Positions 1-10,059 of a stretch of DNA of 64,000 nt are shown piece after piece. The notes beneath the pieces were generated by a model. That model ran no database searches, had not been told where the DNA came from, and was given only the letters and a program-made list of their open reading frames with translations. The stretch is from Medakamo hakoo. Its lineage: Eukaryota; Chlorophyta; Trebouxiophyceae; Coccomyxaceae. Location: positions 1,116,001-1,180,000 of the forward strand of contig CP089459.1 in the NCBI GenBank assembly GCA_026636295.1, in the 5' to 3' direction. The first letter of the stretch is position 1; each line of letters begins with the position of its first letter. Position numbers and translations under genes: made by a program.

Positions 1-1990
1 CCTCGCCTCCCGCCTCGCCCGGCGCCGCCGCGCCCTCCCCGCTCACCTCCGTCGCCTCCCGCCCACCGCCTCCCTCCACTTCCAGCAGCACGGCCGTGTG
101 CTGGCCCCCGAAATCCAGGGCGACCGGCGCCCGGCCCGCCACCCGGGCCGGCCAGCGCAGGCGCACGGGCAGCGCCGCGTCGCCGTCCGCGTCGTCGCCC
201 TGGCCCAGCTGGCCCGAATCCCCAAAGCCCCAGGCCCAGGCCGCCGGCTGCGGCCCGGCTGTGACGGCGCCCGACACGGCCAGTCCCGCGGCCAAGCACG
301 CAAAGGGGCCGGCCAGGCCGGAGACGGGGAGCGGGAGCGGGGACGGCTCGTCGGACGAGACCGCCGCGCCGGCGACGCCCAGGCGGCCGTATGTGGGCCG
401 CCCGACGGCGAGCAGGGTGCGGCCGTCGCCCGCGACGGCGAGCGTGTGGTGCTGCCCGCCCCGCAGCAGCCGCACGCCCGCCGCTTCCCAGGCCGGGACG
501 CGGAGGGGGGCCAGGGCGGGCGCGCCGTCCTTGGTCGCGACGCCCAGCTGGCCATAATTGTTCAGGCCCCACGCAAACACGAGGCTGGCCGGCTCGGACG
601 CCTTGGCCGCCTTCTTCGGGTTGTGTCCCACGACGGCGAACGAGGAGTACGTGCCGGCAAAGACGTCCGTGATGGGCGGGGTGCGCGCGCCGGGGAAGGG
701 GACGCGGGCCGGGATGAGGAGGGTGGCCTCCGCGCCGGGGCCCGTGGGCGCGCGCGCGCCCAGCCGCCCCAGCACGCCCGCGCCCGCCGTGCCCCACGAC
801 AGCACGGCGCCGGCCGCGGTCAGGGCCAGCGTGTGGTCGGCGCCGGACACGACCTTGACGGCCCGCCCCCCGGCCGACCCCGGCTCCAGCACGAGCGCCG
901 GCTGCTTGGCGACGCGGACGCCCGGCGCAAAACCGTACACGCCCGACCCGTCGCGGTACGTGCCCCACCCCCACACGGCGCCGCGCGAGGTCAGGGCGAC
1001 GGAGTGCGAGTCGCCCGCCGCGACTTGGACGACCGTGCCGTGGGTGGTGGGGATCGCCACCGGTCCCCAGGCGTACGGGTCGCCGCGCGGCAGGCCGTCG
1101 GGCGGCGGCGGGCGGGCGTCCGGCGCGTCGCCGCTGGGCTCGGGCCCGTCCCACAGCTCGCCCGCCGTCGGGCGGCCGAGCGCGCCCTCATCATTCACGC
1201 CGGCGGAGTAGACAGTGCCATCCACGGCCAGGGCCAGCGTGTGCATGCCGCCGCACGCGACCTGGCGGGCCAGCGCGCCGCCGGGCAGGGCGGACAGGCG
1301 CGGCCGCCCCGCCTCTGCCACGTCCTCGCCCAGCGCCAGCTGGCCGCAGTCGCCCGCGCCGCACACCCAGACTTCGGCCCGGACGCCGGTGGGCAAGGAC
1401 GGGTGGGCGATGCGGGCCAGGCGGGGGGCGGGCGCGGGCGCCGCCCGGCTCTTTGGAGGCGCGGGCGGCGCAGCCTTCTTCTTCACTGGAGCCGCAGCGC
1501 GGGCGCGCTTGGCCGGCGGCGGGCGAGCCGGCTCGTCGTCGGAGCTGGACGCCGGCGGCGCCGCCTCCTTTTTCTTCGGCGGCGGCTTAGGCTTGGCCGC
1601 CGCTTTGGGCGCGGCTTTAGGCTTGGCGGGCGCGGTGGCCCGGGCCTTGGGCGGCGCCCGCTTTGGCACGGGCGCAGGTTTTGATGCCTTTGCGGGCGCG
1701 CCGGCCGCTTTCTTCTTCGCGGGCGCCGCAGGCTTGGCTGCCTTGGCCGGTGCTTTGGCTTTCGGCGCCGGCGCCGTCCGCTTAGCCGCCGGCGCTTTGG
1801 CCTTGGGAGCCCTGGCAGCGGGCGAGGCCTTGGCGGTCGCCTTGGCCTTTTTCGCTTTTGGCGCGGGCGAAGTTGTCGTCGCCGCCGCGGCCGGCTTGGC
1901 CTTGCCCGCGATGGCGGCCTTGGCGGCTTCACCCGCGGCCCGGCGGGGGCGGGTGGAGGCCGGCGCGGCTGCGGACGACTTTGGAGGCAT
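1..1990 (-). CDS. RCC1: RCC1-type Ran guanine-nucleotide exchange factor (3' end outside window)
   Basis: The frame is open from the ATG at 1990 to the window edge (663 codons, no stop), so the C-terminus is missing. Residues 1 to about 200 are rich in Ala, Lys and Pro, like a histone H1 tail. From about residue 203 come seven RCC1 blades, with cores such as GAGDCGQLALGED, SAGVNDEGALGR, WGTYRDGSGVYGF, WGLNNYGQLG and WGFGDSGQLGQGDD. Motifs typical of animal RCC1 itself, rather than generic RCC1-repeat proteins, are present: GGMHT, AGDSHS, SGADH (with the Asp of the catalytic loop), GGQHHT and a final GGQHT. In the family the propeller charges Ran with GTP on chromatin, and the basic tail would fit DNA binding. 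The gene has no visible intron here. The next gene upstream on this strand is PRP38B. Confidence 0.88.
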   Translation of the reverse strand, partial: MPPKSSAAAPASTRPRRAAGEAAKAAIAGKAKPAAAATTTSPAPKAKKAKATAKASPAARAPKAKAPAAKRTAPAPKAKAPAKAAKPAAPAKKKAAGAPAKASKPAPVPKRAPPKARATAPAKPKAAPKAAAKPKPPPKKKEAAPPASSSDDEPARPPPAKRARAAAPVKKKAAPPAPPKSRAAPAPAPRLARIAHPSLPTGVRAEVWVCGAGDCGQLALGEDVAEAGRPRLSALPGGALARQVACGGMHTLALAVDGTVYSAGVNDEGALGRPTAGELWDGPEPSGDAPDARPPPPDGLPRGDPYAWGPVAIPTTHGTVVQVAAGDSHSVALTSRGAVWGWGTYRDGSGVYGFAPGVRVAKQPALVLEPGSAGGRAVKVVSGADHTLALTAAGAVLSWGTAGAGVLGRLGARAPTGPGAEATLLIPARVPFPGARTPPITDVFAGTYSSFAVVGHNPKKAAKASEPASLVFAWGLNNYGQLGVATKDGAPALAPLRVPAWEAAGVRLLRGGQHHTLAVAGDGRTLLAVGRPTYGRLGVAGAAVSSDEPSPLPLPVSGLAGPFACLAAGLAVSGAVTAGPQPAAWAWGFGDSGQLGQGDDADGDAALPVRLRWPARVAGRAPVALDFGGQHTAVLLEVEGGGGREATEVSGEGAAAPGEAGGE

Positions 1991-2207
1991 GTGGGACGGC
2001 GCCGAGGGTGTGTGGGGATGCGTGCACGGGAACGCGCGCCGCCCGAACAAACGAATGCCTGGCGCGGGCCTGCCCAGCTCGCGCGGCGCGTGCGCACAGG
2101 CGGCGGGCGCGCTCCGGCCAAACCACCCCTCTCTCACCCTCTCTCTCTCTTCGCACCCACACACACACGGCTAACACACTGTCTCCCTCCACCTCTCCGC
2201 CCTCCCC

Positions 2208-3363
2208 TCACCACCGCCGGTCCGGGCTGTACCGCCGCGGCGACCGCGAACGAGAGCGGCGGCGGTAGTAGCGGCCGCCGTCGTCGTCGCGGCGGCTGTG
2301 CCCGCCGCCGCCGCCGCCGCGCTCCCGCGAGCGCGACCGCGACCGCGACGACCGCCGCCGGCCCGGGCTGTGCTCCCGCCACCGCCGGTCGTCGTGCCGG
2401 CGGTGGGAGTCTCCGCCGCGCCGGTCGTCGTGCCGGCGCGGCGGCGACCGGGACCGGCGCCTTCCACCGCCCCCGCCCCCACCCCCCATCGCGTGGAGGC
2501 CCCGCCCGCTCTCCACGGCCCCGGCCCGGTTGGGCGCGCGCTGGCCCAGCGCGACTGACAGCGCCGCTTTCACGGACTGGGGGCGAGCGCCCCCGCCATC
2601 CCCGCCGCGCCGGTCCGGCCCGCCCTGGCCGCCGTTGCCGACCGCGCGGGTGGGCAGGCCCGCGGCCGCGAGGGAGCTCACCCACCCGTCCGCCACGGGT
2701 TTGGGGACGCGCGGCGCCAGCGTTTCAAAATAGACGTGCGACAGAAAGAGGTCGCGGACAAAGGCGCCCATGGTGACGGTGGACGGACCGGCGGGCCCGC
2801 CGGCCGCGCCGGCGGCCGCGGCCGGCGACGGCGAAAACTCTTCGCCGTCGCGCACATACCGTTCGACGATGGGCCACACGGTGCGCGGGTCGGCGGCGTA
2901 CCTCAGGAACAAGAACCCGATCGCGCGGATGTACGGCGAGTCCGGGTGGTCGAGCATGCTGAACACTTGGCGGCGGGTGGGCTTGAGGTCGGCCAGGCGG
3001 TGGAGGAGGCAGAACGCCGTCGACGGCCCGCGCGCATTCCCGGACAGCCAGGGTTCGACGTCGGTGACGGTGTAGTAGATCTCATCGATCAGGGCTTCGA
3101 CAGAGTCCAGGGGCAGGCATTTCTTGCGGTAGTAGAGGCCTGGTGTTGGTGTTGGGACGGGATGGAAATGGAAATGGAAAGGGGATGGGACAGCGTGAGA
3201 AGGTCGACGGAAAGCAGCGAGCACAGCGCGGCGCGCTTCCTTTTTTTCCGCGTGCTGCAGCCACCGCACCAACCAAAAACTCACTGCTCAGGATGTTCTT
3301 CTCCAGCACGGTCTCGATGTTGTGGGTGGACGTGTTGCCGTACTGGGGGAAAGGGTCGTCCAT
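2208..3363 (-). CDS. PRP38-family pre-mRNA splicing factor (PRPF38B-like) with RS tail
   Basis: Exons are 3285..3363 and 2208..3139, with a 145-bp GT-AG intron; phases agree and give 336 aa. The ATG at 3363 starts MDDPFPQYGNTSTHNIETVL. The PRP38 domain covers roughly residues 8-175, with diagnostic blocks VEPWLSGNARGPSTAFCLL, DSPYIRAIGFLFLRY, DGEEFSPSP and TMGAFVRDLFLSHVYFETL. These match PRPF38B more than yeast Prp38. From about residue 235 the protein is Gly-rich, then Arg/Ser/Asp-rich with many RS and SR dipeptides, typical of SR-related spliceosome factors. The expected role is in activating the pre-B spliceosome in the nucleus, which suits a genome with many short introns. The intron start was set where PRP38 similarity breaks off and the frame fills with Pro and His codons. 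Confidence 0.9.
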
Positions 3364-3633
3364 GTTTTTTTTTTGGTGTGTGAGGCGCGGCGACGGAATG
3401 CGGGGAGAAGAGAGTAGAGTGGCCGCGCGCGGGCGTCGGCTTACCCCGACAGCTGGACACGCGTGGGGGTGCGAGCGGCCTGTGCGTGCTCTGCTAGCGG
3501 GGCGGCGCGGCTGGACCGCCAGCACGCGAAAAAGGGAGCGAGGGGGCGAGGGAGAGGCGCCGGCCTCACTCACACAACAACACTACTCTGGGGGCCAGCA
3601 CTCTCAGACACCGCTGTGTACCCCTCTCTCATC

Positions 3634-5400
3634 TCACCACCCACGCTCCCGCCGCCCCGCGCTCCCGGCGCCACCGTCGCCAAAGCCCTCCACGCTCCCG
3701 GCCCCGCTCCCACCCCCACCCCCGCCGCTGTCCAGGTCCGCCATCTCCGGCCCGGCAGCGTCCAGCCTCTCCGCCGCCGCGCCGATGGCGCCGGCCAGGG
3801 CCTCGTAGCGGGCCATGACGCCGCTGGCCGCGTACGCGAGCGGGAGCGTCAGCGCCGCCGTCGACGCGAGGATGAAGGCCGCGGCCTTGGGGCGGCGCAC
3901 CGCCAGCGCGCCCAGCAGGCACGCCGTCGCAACGGCCGGCAGGGCGGGCGGGCCGGCGCCGCCCACAGCATAGCCGGGCGGCGGGCGGCGCAGCGCGGCG
4001 GCCTGCGCCGCGCCCGCGTCCGACCCAATCGCGTCCCAGGACCACAGCTTTTTGATGCCTGCCACGTGGGCGGCGCCCACGACGCCCACGACCGCGGAGC
4101 CGGGCGGGGCCGACGCCGCGGCATCCCACAACGCGCGGCCGAGGACGATGTCGCGCTCCGTCCCCAGCACGTCGGCCGCGACGTCCATGAGCGCGCCCGC
4201 GGCGGGCGCGGCGCCTGGACCCGCCGCGGCCGCGGCGCTCGCCACGGCCGCCGCTTCCAGGCGTTTCATGGCGTCCGAGCCTTCCACGACGGCCGCAGCG
4301 CGCGTGGTGGACACGACCGCACGCCCGCACCGGCGCACGGCCGCCACGTCGGCGTCGTCGACCGAGGCCGCCGCCGACCGCTTGGACGACAGGCCGCGCT
4401 CCAAGATGCGGCGGAACGCGGCGATCGCTTCGTCCGCGTTGGCGCAGCCGCCCGCTTCCAGGAAGCCTTTCCAGCGCCGGGCGCGGGCGTCGGCAGGCGC
4501 GCCAAGCGCCCAGGGATCCCGGCCATCCCCTATGGCCGCGTCCGGGTCGTCGTCCTGGTGTTGGGCTGGGGTGGCCGCGGCGGCCGGGTCGCCCGCCCGC
4601 CCGCTGAACACGGGCGCGTCGCCCGGCCAAAGCCCGCCGTCCGCGCCGCCCGAGGGCCCCGCACCAGGCCCGGCCCAGCCGCCACCCGGCTGGCCAGCCG
4701 CCCGCTCCCGGGCGGCCGCGCCCGCGGCGGCAGCCAGGCGGGCGAGGGAGACGCGCTGGTCGCGGTCGCCGAGGACGATGGCCGCGCCCGCGGCCTCGCC
4801 CGCCCGCTTCGCCGCGATGAACTCGCCGCCGGCGGGCGCGCCCAGCAGGGCGCCCGCGACGGCGTACGCCATGCCCAGCATCATGGTGGGCGCGCCGCCC
4901 GTCAGGGCGGCCATGGCCAGCGCGCCGCGCGAGGCACTGAAGCGGGCCAGGCCATACCGGTCCGCGCCCTCCGCCGCCGCCTCCAGCGCCTTCAGGCGGC
5001 CGCCGTCCAGCTCCAGCACGACGGCGGCGGGCGACGTGGCGCCGATCGTGGACGCCGCGTCCGCCGCGGACTGGGCGTCGACGTGGGCGACGCCGACGAG
5101 GAAGACGGACGTGCCGCCGGGGCCGGGCAGCACGGAGGCCGCGCCCGGTGGCAGGGGTTCCGACAGGGCGGGCGAGGCCAGGGCGCCGCGGCCGGGCGGC
5201 GAGCCCAGTGTGTCGCCGCCGCCGTCGCCGTCGCCGCCCAGGTCGGGTGGAGGGGGTGGGGCGTCCTCGTCGCCCCACATACGCCTTTCCTGCTGTGGTG
5301 GTGGAGGGGGGGAGGGGGGGGAGGCATGGTGGGTTGAGGAGCGAACAGGGAGCTGGCTGGGCAGTGCGACGCGCGCGACAGCGCCCCGCCCGCCCCGCAT
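3634..5400 (-). CDS. TraB/GumN-family membrane protein
   Basis: Single open frame of 588 aa from the ATG at 5400. A second in-frame ATG at 5280 would give 548 aa, and the bases just before it resemble a 3' splice site, so the N-terminus is uncertain. Residues 1-40 look like an organelle-targeting stretch (Arg, Ser, Ala, few acids). The TraB domain starts near residue 98 with VFLVGVAHVDAQSAADA and VVLELDGGRLKALE. Its second conserved block, VGVVGAAHVAGIKKLW, lies near residue 440. After it come two hydrophobic segments (about 475-535) and a Gly/Ser tail. Eukaryotic TraB-domain proteins are membrane-anchored in mitochondria, plastids or ER contact sites; the bacterial relatives shut down pheromones. 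No reaction is established for the plant-type members, and I assign none. The central 150 residues are Ala/Gly-rich and poorly conserved by eye. Confidence 0.82.
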   Translation of the reverse strand: MRGGRGAVARVALPSQLPVRSSTHHASPPSPPPPPQQERRMWGDEDAPPPPPDLGGDGDGGGDTLGSPPGRGALASPALSEPLPPGAASVLPGPGGTSVFLVGVAHVDAQSAADAASTIGATSPAAVVLELDGGRLKALEAAAEGADRYGLARFSASRGALAMAALTGGAPTMMLGMAYAVAGALLGAPAGGEFIAAKRAGEAAGAAIVLGDRDQRVSLARLAAAAGAAARERAAGQPGGGWAGPGAGPSGGADGGLWPGDAPVFSGRAGDPAAAATPAQHQDDDPDAAIGDGRDPWALGAPADARARRWKGFLEAGGCANADEAIAAFRRILERGLSSKRSAAASVDDADVAAVRRCGRAVVSTTRAAAVVEGSDAMKRLEAAAVASAAAAAGPGAAPAAGALMDVAADVLGTERDIVLGRALWDAAASAPPGSAVVGVVGAAHVAGIKKLWSWDAIGSDAGAAQAAALRRPPPGYAVGGAGPPALPAVATACLLGALAVRRPKAAAFILASTAALTLPLAYAASGVMARYEALAGAIGAAAERLDAAGPEMADLDSGGGGGGSGAGSVEGFGDGGAGSAGRRERGW

Positions 5401-5589
5401 CCGTGCGCCTCACGTGGAGCGTGGGTGTGGGTGGGTGCACTGGCGAGCCGGCGAGCCTGGGTGGCAGGGGGTCGGCGCCGTGCTTCGCGTCCCCCCGAGA
5501 CGACGGACAAGGGGTGCCAGAACGAATGCCCGCTATGTTGCAACCTCGCCTTCACTCTCTCTCTCCTCTCTCTCTCCACTCGCTCCTTT

Positions 5590-7552
5590 TCACATCACCA
5601 CACACGGCCCGCACCGCGGCTGGGCCGCACGCTCAGCCTCCGCGGACGCCCGTTCCTCTGCCCGAGCCAACAACACCCCGGCCGCCGCTTCCAACGCCTC
5701 CACACGCGCGGCCAGGCTGGAGCCGGGCGCCGCGACGCCCACGCCCGCACCACCGCCCGCGGGGCCCAGCAACGCCTCCAGCCGGCGGACGCGGTCCAGG
5801 AGGGCCGCGGCCGGCGGGGCGGCGGCGCCCTCGCCGCCGCCGCCCTCCACCCCCGGGCTGGGCGACGCGCCCGGCCCGCTGGTCGCGGGGCCGGCCGACG
5901 ACGCCGACGACGCGGCCGAGCGCGGCGTCGCCCAGCCGTCCTCGTCCTCGTCCGCCGGCCTGGCAGGCGGCGGTAGCAGGGGCGCGGACGCGGTCGACGG
6001 CGCGGTCGCCAGGGCGGGCGGGGGTAGGGGCGGTGGCGGCAGCGCCGTCGCACCGGCCGCGGACGGCGGGGGCGCCGGGCCTCCTTCCTCCGCGATGCCG
6101 GGCGGAGCGGGGGCCGGGGCCAGCGGCGCGGGCGCGGGCGCAGGCGCGGGTGCGGTCGCCGCGCCCGCTCCACCGCCTCCACCACCCACCCTGCCGCCGC
6201 CCACGCCCCACCCCCGCCCCGCCGCGATGTCCGCGTCAATGGCCGCGATGACTGCCGGGTCGTTCCAGGGCCCGACGTCGTCCAGCAGCGTGGCGCGTGA
6301 GGTGCCGCCCATGTATTCCGGGATGTTGGCCGGGTCGACATACTTCAGCAGGGTGGGCAAGTATTTGGTCGAACACACCTCGATCTTGGCGGCCGTGCGC
6401 GCGTCCAGCATGGGCCGCACCACGCCCCAGATCAGCTTGAAGGCGGCGGGCGCGTTGATGATGACCGTCTTGCCCAGCGTCTCCGGGTAGTTGTCCTGGT
6501 CGATGGACGTGATGGCGGCCAGCATGGCTTTCACCTCGCCCGTCAGGTGGCGCAGGCCGACGCCGGCGACGTCCAGGATGGCGAACGTCTGGTCGACGTG
6601 GCGCCCCGCCGCCCGGGAGCAGGCCGGGAAGATGTAGCGCAGGCACCGCTCGTACTCCTGGACGTGGAATTTCAGCATGCGGTCCTGCGTCGTCGTCGCG
6701 GCCAGCTGCTTCATGTCGATGCGGCCCAGGTGCTGGATGAAGATGGGGCGGCCGGCGCGGTCGACGCCGTGGTAGCCCTGCGGGTACAGGGCCAGGAAGG
6801 CGTCCCGCTCGTAAAAGTGAAAGTCCTGGATGAGGGAGTCGACGCCGAAGGCCTGGCGCCAGGCCAGGTGGGCGGTCCACATGGCCTTGGCGCGGGCCGG
6901 GTCATGGCCGCGCGCGCGCAGGAAGCGGCGCAGGGTGTAGTCGTCCGTGCCGGGCGGCAGGCAGCCCGACGCCTCCAGGTCGGCGCGGAAGGCGGCCAGG
7001 CGCGCCGCCTCGGCCGACGGCGTCAGGCCCCACTCCTTCAGGAAGGCCGCGTCCGCGTCGGGGCCGTGCGCGCCGCCGGGCGAGGCGTCGGCCGCGTCCA
7101 CGCCGCGGTGGCGGCGCATGAGGGAGCCTGGAGCAGGGGTGTGGGGTGGGGGAGAAGGGGGGAAGGGGGGAGGGTGTGAGATCGCTGGCGGGTGGGGATG
7201 GGGTGCACACACAGACAGACAATGGCGGAATCGTGGATTGTTCCCATCCCCACCCACCCACCCCCACAACCCCCTCACCTGCTTTGGACGCGCGCCGGGA
7301 CAGGCGCCCGGACCAGGAATCCAGGGAGCCCCGCCCTTCATGCGTCCCCGTCCCGCCAGACGCGTCGGACCCGCCGGACAGGCGGCGGAGGAGGGAGCCC
7401 GCCCCCGACCCGCGCCGGCCGAGCGGGCCGGGCGGGGACGCCCCGCCCCTGTGGAAGGCGGCGTCCAGGGCGGCGCCCAACCCGCCCGACCGCTGGGATT
7501 TGAGGCGGGTCGGGGAGGAGCCGGCGTCCGAGCCGACGGAGGCGGTCGCCAT
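5590..7552 (-). CDS. Sec14/CRAL-TRIO lipid-transfer protein with C-terminal CaaX-like box
   Basis: Exons are 7279..7552 and 5590..7127 (151-bp intron, phases agree), 603 aa from MATASVGSDAGSSPTRLKSQ. Exon 1 encodes a disordered Ser/Arg/Gly segment. The CRAL-TRIO N-domain (about 110-190) contains DDYTLRRFLRARGHDPARAK. The lipid-binding domain (about 195-370) contains GVDRAGRPIFIQHLGRID, KFHVQEYERCLRYIFPACS, FAILDVAGVGLRHL, SIDQDNYPETLGKTVIINAP and NIPEYMGGTSR, all standard Sec14 blocks. A long Pro/Ala-rich linker follows, then a short predicted coiled coil (LLDRVRRLEALL, AARVEALEAAAGVLL), and the chain ends CGPCVVM. Sec14 proteins move phosphatidylinositol and phosphatidylcholine between membranes and feed phosphoinositide kinases. 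The last four residues fit a farnesylation box, so membrane anchoring is possible (inference). The gene diverges from the acyl-CoA synthetase at 7996. Confidence 0.9.
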
Positions 7553-7995
7553 TGGTTGGGGCGTGTGTGGCCCGGCGCGGAGCAGAGGGATGGACGGACG
7601 GAGAGGGGGGGGAGGCGCGGTCGCGCGCACGCGACGGCGGGCGTTGCCGTCGCTTGTCTCTCCTCAAAAAAACGGCGGTCTGAGGCCGGGTGCGACCCGT
7701 GCGTGCGCTCTGAGAGAGGCAGGCGTGTGCAGCCTCACGCGCAGCGGGAGTGGAGGGGATGAAACGGCGTCCAACAGCCCGTGCGCCTCCGCGCGTGTTT
7801 TTTTTCCGTCGCGTTTGCTCGCGCGGCAAAGAAGGAGTGAGGCAAAGCATCGGCTGCGGCGGGCACACCGCTGTTTCCTCTCCCGTCTCGGGCGATCGCG
7901 CGCCTCCCTCTCTGCCGCCGTGCGCCAGGCTCAGTGGGCGCGCGCGTGAGCGCGGACGTGAGAGACGCGCACCCCAGTTCCCCACCCGGCTGCAC
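7553..7995. promoter_or_regulatory. Divergent intergenic region between Sec14 and malonyl-CoA synthetase genes
   Basis: 443 bp separate two start codons facing away from each other, so both promoters and 5' leaders must lie here. Runs of T and A near 7669 and 7799 stand out from the GC-rich background. I see no convincing TATA box and no coding potential. Confidence 0.5.
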
Positions 7996-9936
7996 ATGGC
8001 CGTGCTGCTGCTCCCCGCTCGCTCGTCTGTCCTCCACCTCGCGCGGCGCGCCGCCGCCACCACCACTGCCGCCGCACCGTCCACCACCCCTGCCGCCAAG
8101 CCGACTCACCACCTCCTGGCGTCGGCCGCCATGGCCGCGCCGCAGGCTCTACCCGTCCTGCCCACGCACGCGGCAGGCCTGGCGGCGGAGCACGGGCCCG
8201 AGGCGCGGGCCCTGCAGTGGCCGGCCGGCTCGCCTGGCGCGCCGCCCGGGCTGTGCCCGCCGTCATCGCCCGCCTCCCTGACTTTCGGCGGCTTGGCCGC
8301 GGCGGCGGGGCGGGTCGCCGCGTCCATCCGGGCCAGCCTGGACGCGTCCGGACCCGGCCCGGCCCCCGACCCGGCCCTGCCCGCCTGCGGGCCGCGGGTC
8401 GGCATCCTCGCGCGGCCGGGCCCCGCGTACGCGGCCGCGCTCTGGGGCGCGTGGGCGGCCGGCTGCGTCGCCGTCCCGCTGCACGCGCCGTACCCGCCGC
8501 CCGCGCTGGCCCACCCTGTGCGAGACGCCGGGTGCGCGGCTCTGTTGGTGGGCGGTGGGTGCGAGGCCGCCGGCGCCGGGCGGGCGGTGGTGGAGGCGGT
8601 GGGCGGGGACCCCGCCGCGCTGCCGGTGCTTGACCTGGATGCCGCGCTGCTGGCGCCGCCGCCGTCGCCGCCCACCTCCACGCCGCCGCCCGGCCCGCCG
8701 CCGCCTGCTGACACCGGTGCCGTCCTCATCTACACGTCCGGGACGACGGGCCCGCCCAAGGGCGCCCTGCACACGGGCGCCGGCCTGGCGGCGCAAGCGT
8801 CCTCGCTCGCGGCCGCGTGGGGGCTGGGGCGCGGCGACGTCGTCTTGAACGCCCTGCCCCTCCACCACATCCACGGCCTGGTCAACGCCCTCATCGCACC
8901 GCTGGCCGCGGGCGCGGCCGTGGAGGTGGCGCCCGGCTTTTCGCCCTCGGCCGTGTGGGCAGCCCTGACGCGCGGCCTGCCCGGAGGCGGGGCGGGCGGC
9001 GGCGCGCCCGCCGCCACCACCCCCGCCCTCCCGCCGCCGCCGACCGTCCTGATGGCCGTGCCCACCATGTACGCCTACCTGCTGGACGCGTACGATGCCA
9101 TGGGCCCGGCGGACCAGGCGCGGGCCCGGGCCGGTGCGGCCCGCTTGCGCCTGGCAGTGTGCGGGTCGGCCGCCTGCCCCGCGCCCACGGCCGCGCGCTG
9201 GGCGCAGCTCACGGGCGGCGGGTCGGCGGTCCTGCTGGAGCGGTACGGCATGACGGAGGCCGGCATGATCCTGGGACAGCCGGTGCAGGGTCCGCGCGTG
9301 CGCGGCACGGTCGGCGGGCCCATGCCGGGCGTGGGCGTGCGCATCGTTGCGGGCGGGGCGGGTGGGCCGGTGCTCCCACCCCAGCCGCCGCCGACCGCCA
9401 CGCCTCCATCCGGCGAGCTGCACGTCCGGTGGGGCGGCATGTTTGCCGGGTACTGGAACCGGCCCGACGCGACAGCTGCCGCCCACACGCCCGACGGCTG
9501 GTTCACCACGGGCGACGTCGTGGCGGCGGAAGCAAACGGACCGGGCGGCGCCACGTTCACCATCCTCGGCCGCGCGTCGACCGACATCCTCAAAGTGGGC
9601 GGCTTCAAGGTGTCGGCGCTACAGGTGGAGGACGCGCTCCTGGCGCACGGTGGCGTGGGCGAGGCCGCGGTGGTGGGGCTGCCCGGCGGGGCGAGGGGCG
9701 ACGCGGTCGCGGCCGCGGTCGTGTTGAGGCGGCCGGCCAGCGCCGACGGCGGGCGCGCCCCCCCGCCCAGCCCGGCAGACCTGTCGGCCTGGGCGGCGGG
9801 CCGCCTGCCTCCCGCTGCCGTGCCGCGCCCCGCTGACATCCTGATCGTCGAGTCCCTGCCCAGGAACGCGCTGGGCAAAGTCGACAAGCCGGCGTTGAAG
9901 CGGGAGGCCTTTGCCGGGCGGGCGTGTGAGGCGTGA
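7996..9936 (+). CDS. Acyl-activating enzyme, malonyl-CoA synthetase type (ACSF3/AAE13-like)
   Basis: Intronless, 646 aa from the ATG at 7996. The first 25 residues (MAVLLLPARSSVLHLARRAA) are hydrophobic and Arg-rich without acids, like a mitochondrial or plastid presequence. AMP-binding motifs follow in order: TSGTTGPPKGALHT near 247, LPLHHIHGLVNAL near 288, ERYGMTEAGM near 415, GELHVRWGGMFAGYWNRP near 472, GWFTTGDVV near 497, GRASTDILKVGGFKVS near 525, and the catalytic Lys in LPRNALGKVDKPALK near 630. The YGMTEAGM and LHHIHGLVN blocks favour the malonyl/methylmalonyl-CoA synthetase branch over long-chain acyl-CoA synthetases; that subfamily call is by recall, not alignment. Expected reaction: malonate + CoA + ATP to malonyl-CoA + AMP + PPi. 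Malonyl-CoA is the extender for the ketoacyl-CoA synthases nearby. Confidence 0.85.
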   Translation: MAVLLLPARSSVLHLARRAAATTTAAAPSTTPAAKPTHHLLASAAMAAPQALPVLPTHAAGLAAEHGPEARALQWPAGSPGAPPGLCPPSSPASLTFGGLAAAAGRVAASIRASLDASGPGPAPDPALPACGPRVGILARPGPAYAAALWGAWAAGCVAVPLHAPYPPPALAHPVRDAGCAALLVGGGCEAAGAGRAVVEAVGGDPAALPVLDLDAALLAPPPSPPTSTPPPGPPPPADTGAVLIYTSGTTGPPKGALHTGAGLAAQASSLAAAWGLGRGDVVLNALPLHHIHGLVNALIAPLAAGAAVEVAPGFSPSAVWAALTRGLPGGGAGGGAPAATTPALPPPPTVLMAVPTMYAYLLDAYDAMGPADQARARAGAARLRLAVCGSAACPAPTAARWAQLTGGGSAVLLERYGMTEAGMILGQPVQGPRVRGTVGGPMPGVGVRIVAGGAGGPVLPPQPPPTATPPSGELHVRWGGMFAGYWNRPDATAAAHTPDGWFTTGDVVAAEANGPGGATFTILGRASTDILKVGGFKVSALQVEDALLAHGGVGEAAVVGLPGGARGDAVAAAVVLRRPASADGGRAPPPSPADLSAWAAGRLPPAAVPRPADILIVESLPRNALGKVDKPALKREAFAGRACEA

Positions 9937-10059
9937 GAGGGGAGAGGTGAGAGTGTAGATGCCGAGCTCACTTGTTGTTTCGTGCACAGGAGCGAGAGAG
10001 CGTCGCGGGCTCTCTCTTTGCTCGTCGCGAGCGCGCTCCCTCGCCCGCACACCACCGCC

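Noticed and set aside
4052-6490. 812-codon plus-strand frame
   Set aside because: Runs antisense through the TraB and Sec14 genes and across their intergenic DNA; low-complexity only.
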